Assembly (NCBI GenBank): GCA_946533615.1
Contig: CAMNBY010000322.1
Location: 1-5,023 of the forward strand
Direction of reading: 5' to 3'
Length of the DNA stretch: 5,023 bases
Source: an uncultured Clostridia bacterium
GTDB lineage: Bacteria; Bacillota; Clostridia; Oscillospirales; Ruminococcaceae
Below the pieces are notes generated by a model. That model searched no databases. It was not told the DNA's origin and saw only the letters and a list, made by a program, of their open reading frames with translations. Shown here one piece after another: positions 4,939-5,023 of the stretch (position 1 is the first letter of the stretch; the number at the start of each line of letters is the position of its first letter). Made by a program: the position numbers and the translations under genes.

Positions 4939-5023
4939 GGCAACACCGCACAACCACCGGCTAACGCCTTTGCACGCTATCTGCTTGCATATTTTCCGTC
5001 ATATTACCCAAATTCTCCTTGAA
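4939..5023 (-). repeat. 85-bp dispersed repeat, right copy
   Basis: This is the exact reverse complement of 3-87. Its inner edge (GGCAACACCGC) begins 15 bases after the operon terminator's hairpin and T run, preceded by TTTATAAG. No gene lies in it. It runs to the last base of the window, so the outer end of the repeat is not visible. Perfect identity between two copies suggests recent spread, or a repeat kept uniform within the genome. Confidence 0.85.

Noticed and set aside
4288..4953. 221-codon minus-strand open frame over the permease gene
   Set aside because: Its His, Glu and Ala-rich composition is typical of the reverse strand of a GC-rich gene; it crosses the operon terminator and enters the repeat.
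3..5023. Whole window as a composite transposon or circular plasmid
   Set aside because: The end repeats are inverted, not direct, so the ends do not close a circle. No transposase for them is present, and the recombinase has its own boundaries inside.
1..5023. CRISPR array, tRNA or rRNA genes, defence system
   Set aside because: No regularly spaced repeats, no tRNA- or rRNA-like segment, and no recognisable defence gene were seen on either strand.

Overview
The window looks like a piece of a Gram-positive, spore-lineage Clostridia genome, most likely a Ruminococcus-like Oscillospiraceae. Pointers are a recognisable SpoVT N-terminus, strong AAGGAG/GGAGG ribosome binding sites, consensus SigA promoters, and protein styles typical of gut Clostridia. 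The genus is inferred from memory of similar sequences. Both ends carry the same 85-bp sequence in opposite orientation (3-87 and 4939-5023), so the window is probably an assembled contig that stops in a dispersed multicopy repeat. A composite, repeat-bounded unit is the less likely alternative.

Left and centre (about 88-2650): a spoVT gene, encoding the forespore AbrB-like regulator and lying on the minus strand, appears to be split by a small serine-recombinase element of about 2.2 kb. The spoVT start, with its ribosome binding site and a forespore-type (SigG/SigF-like) promoter, lies at 2458-2632. It reads perfectly for 31 codons and then runs into the antisense of the recombinase gene. 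A decayed piece resembling the next part of SpoVT lies at the other end of the element (about 190-278). Between the two halves sit a 69-aa small ORF (312-521), an intrinsic terminator (548-576), a strong promoter (637-665) and a large serine recombinase (723-2654).

Joining the two element ends on paper at a shared GA(C/T)CC gives a circle in which the recombinase frame runs into a new 3' end. Its TGA then overlaps the ATG of the small ORF (ATGA), and the terminator follows. The element would therefore be one promoter-recombinase-small ORF-terminator operon that exists only when it is circular. In the integrated state the recombinase instead reads antisense through spoVT, gains about 64 foreign residues, and crosses a terminator before its stop codon.

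Right (2700-4925): a self-contained, more GC-rich two-gene operon encodes an ABC exporter: an ATPase (2811-3569) and an overlapping ABC-2 (NatB-like) permease (3556-4878). It has a perfect TTGACA-17-TATAAT promoter, a leader hairpin that should begin near +1, and a strong terminator. It appears to be resident chromosomal sequence upstream of spoVT, divergent from it. The substrate cannot be told from sequence; sodium, drugs or peptides are all possible.
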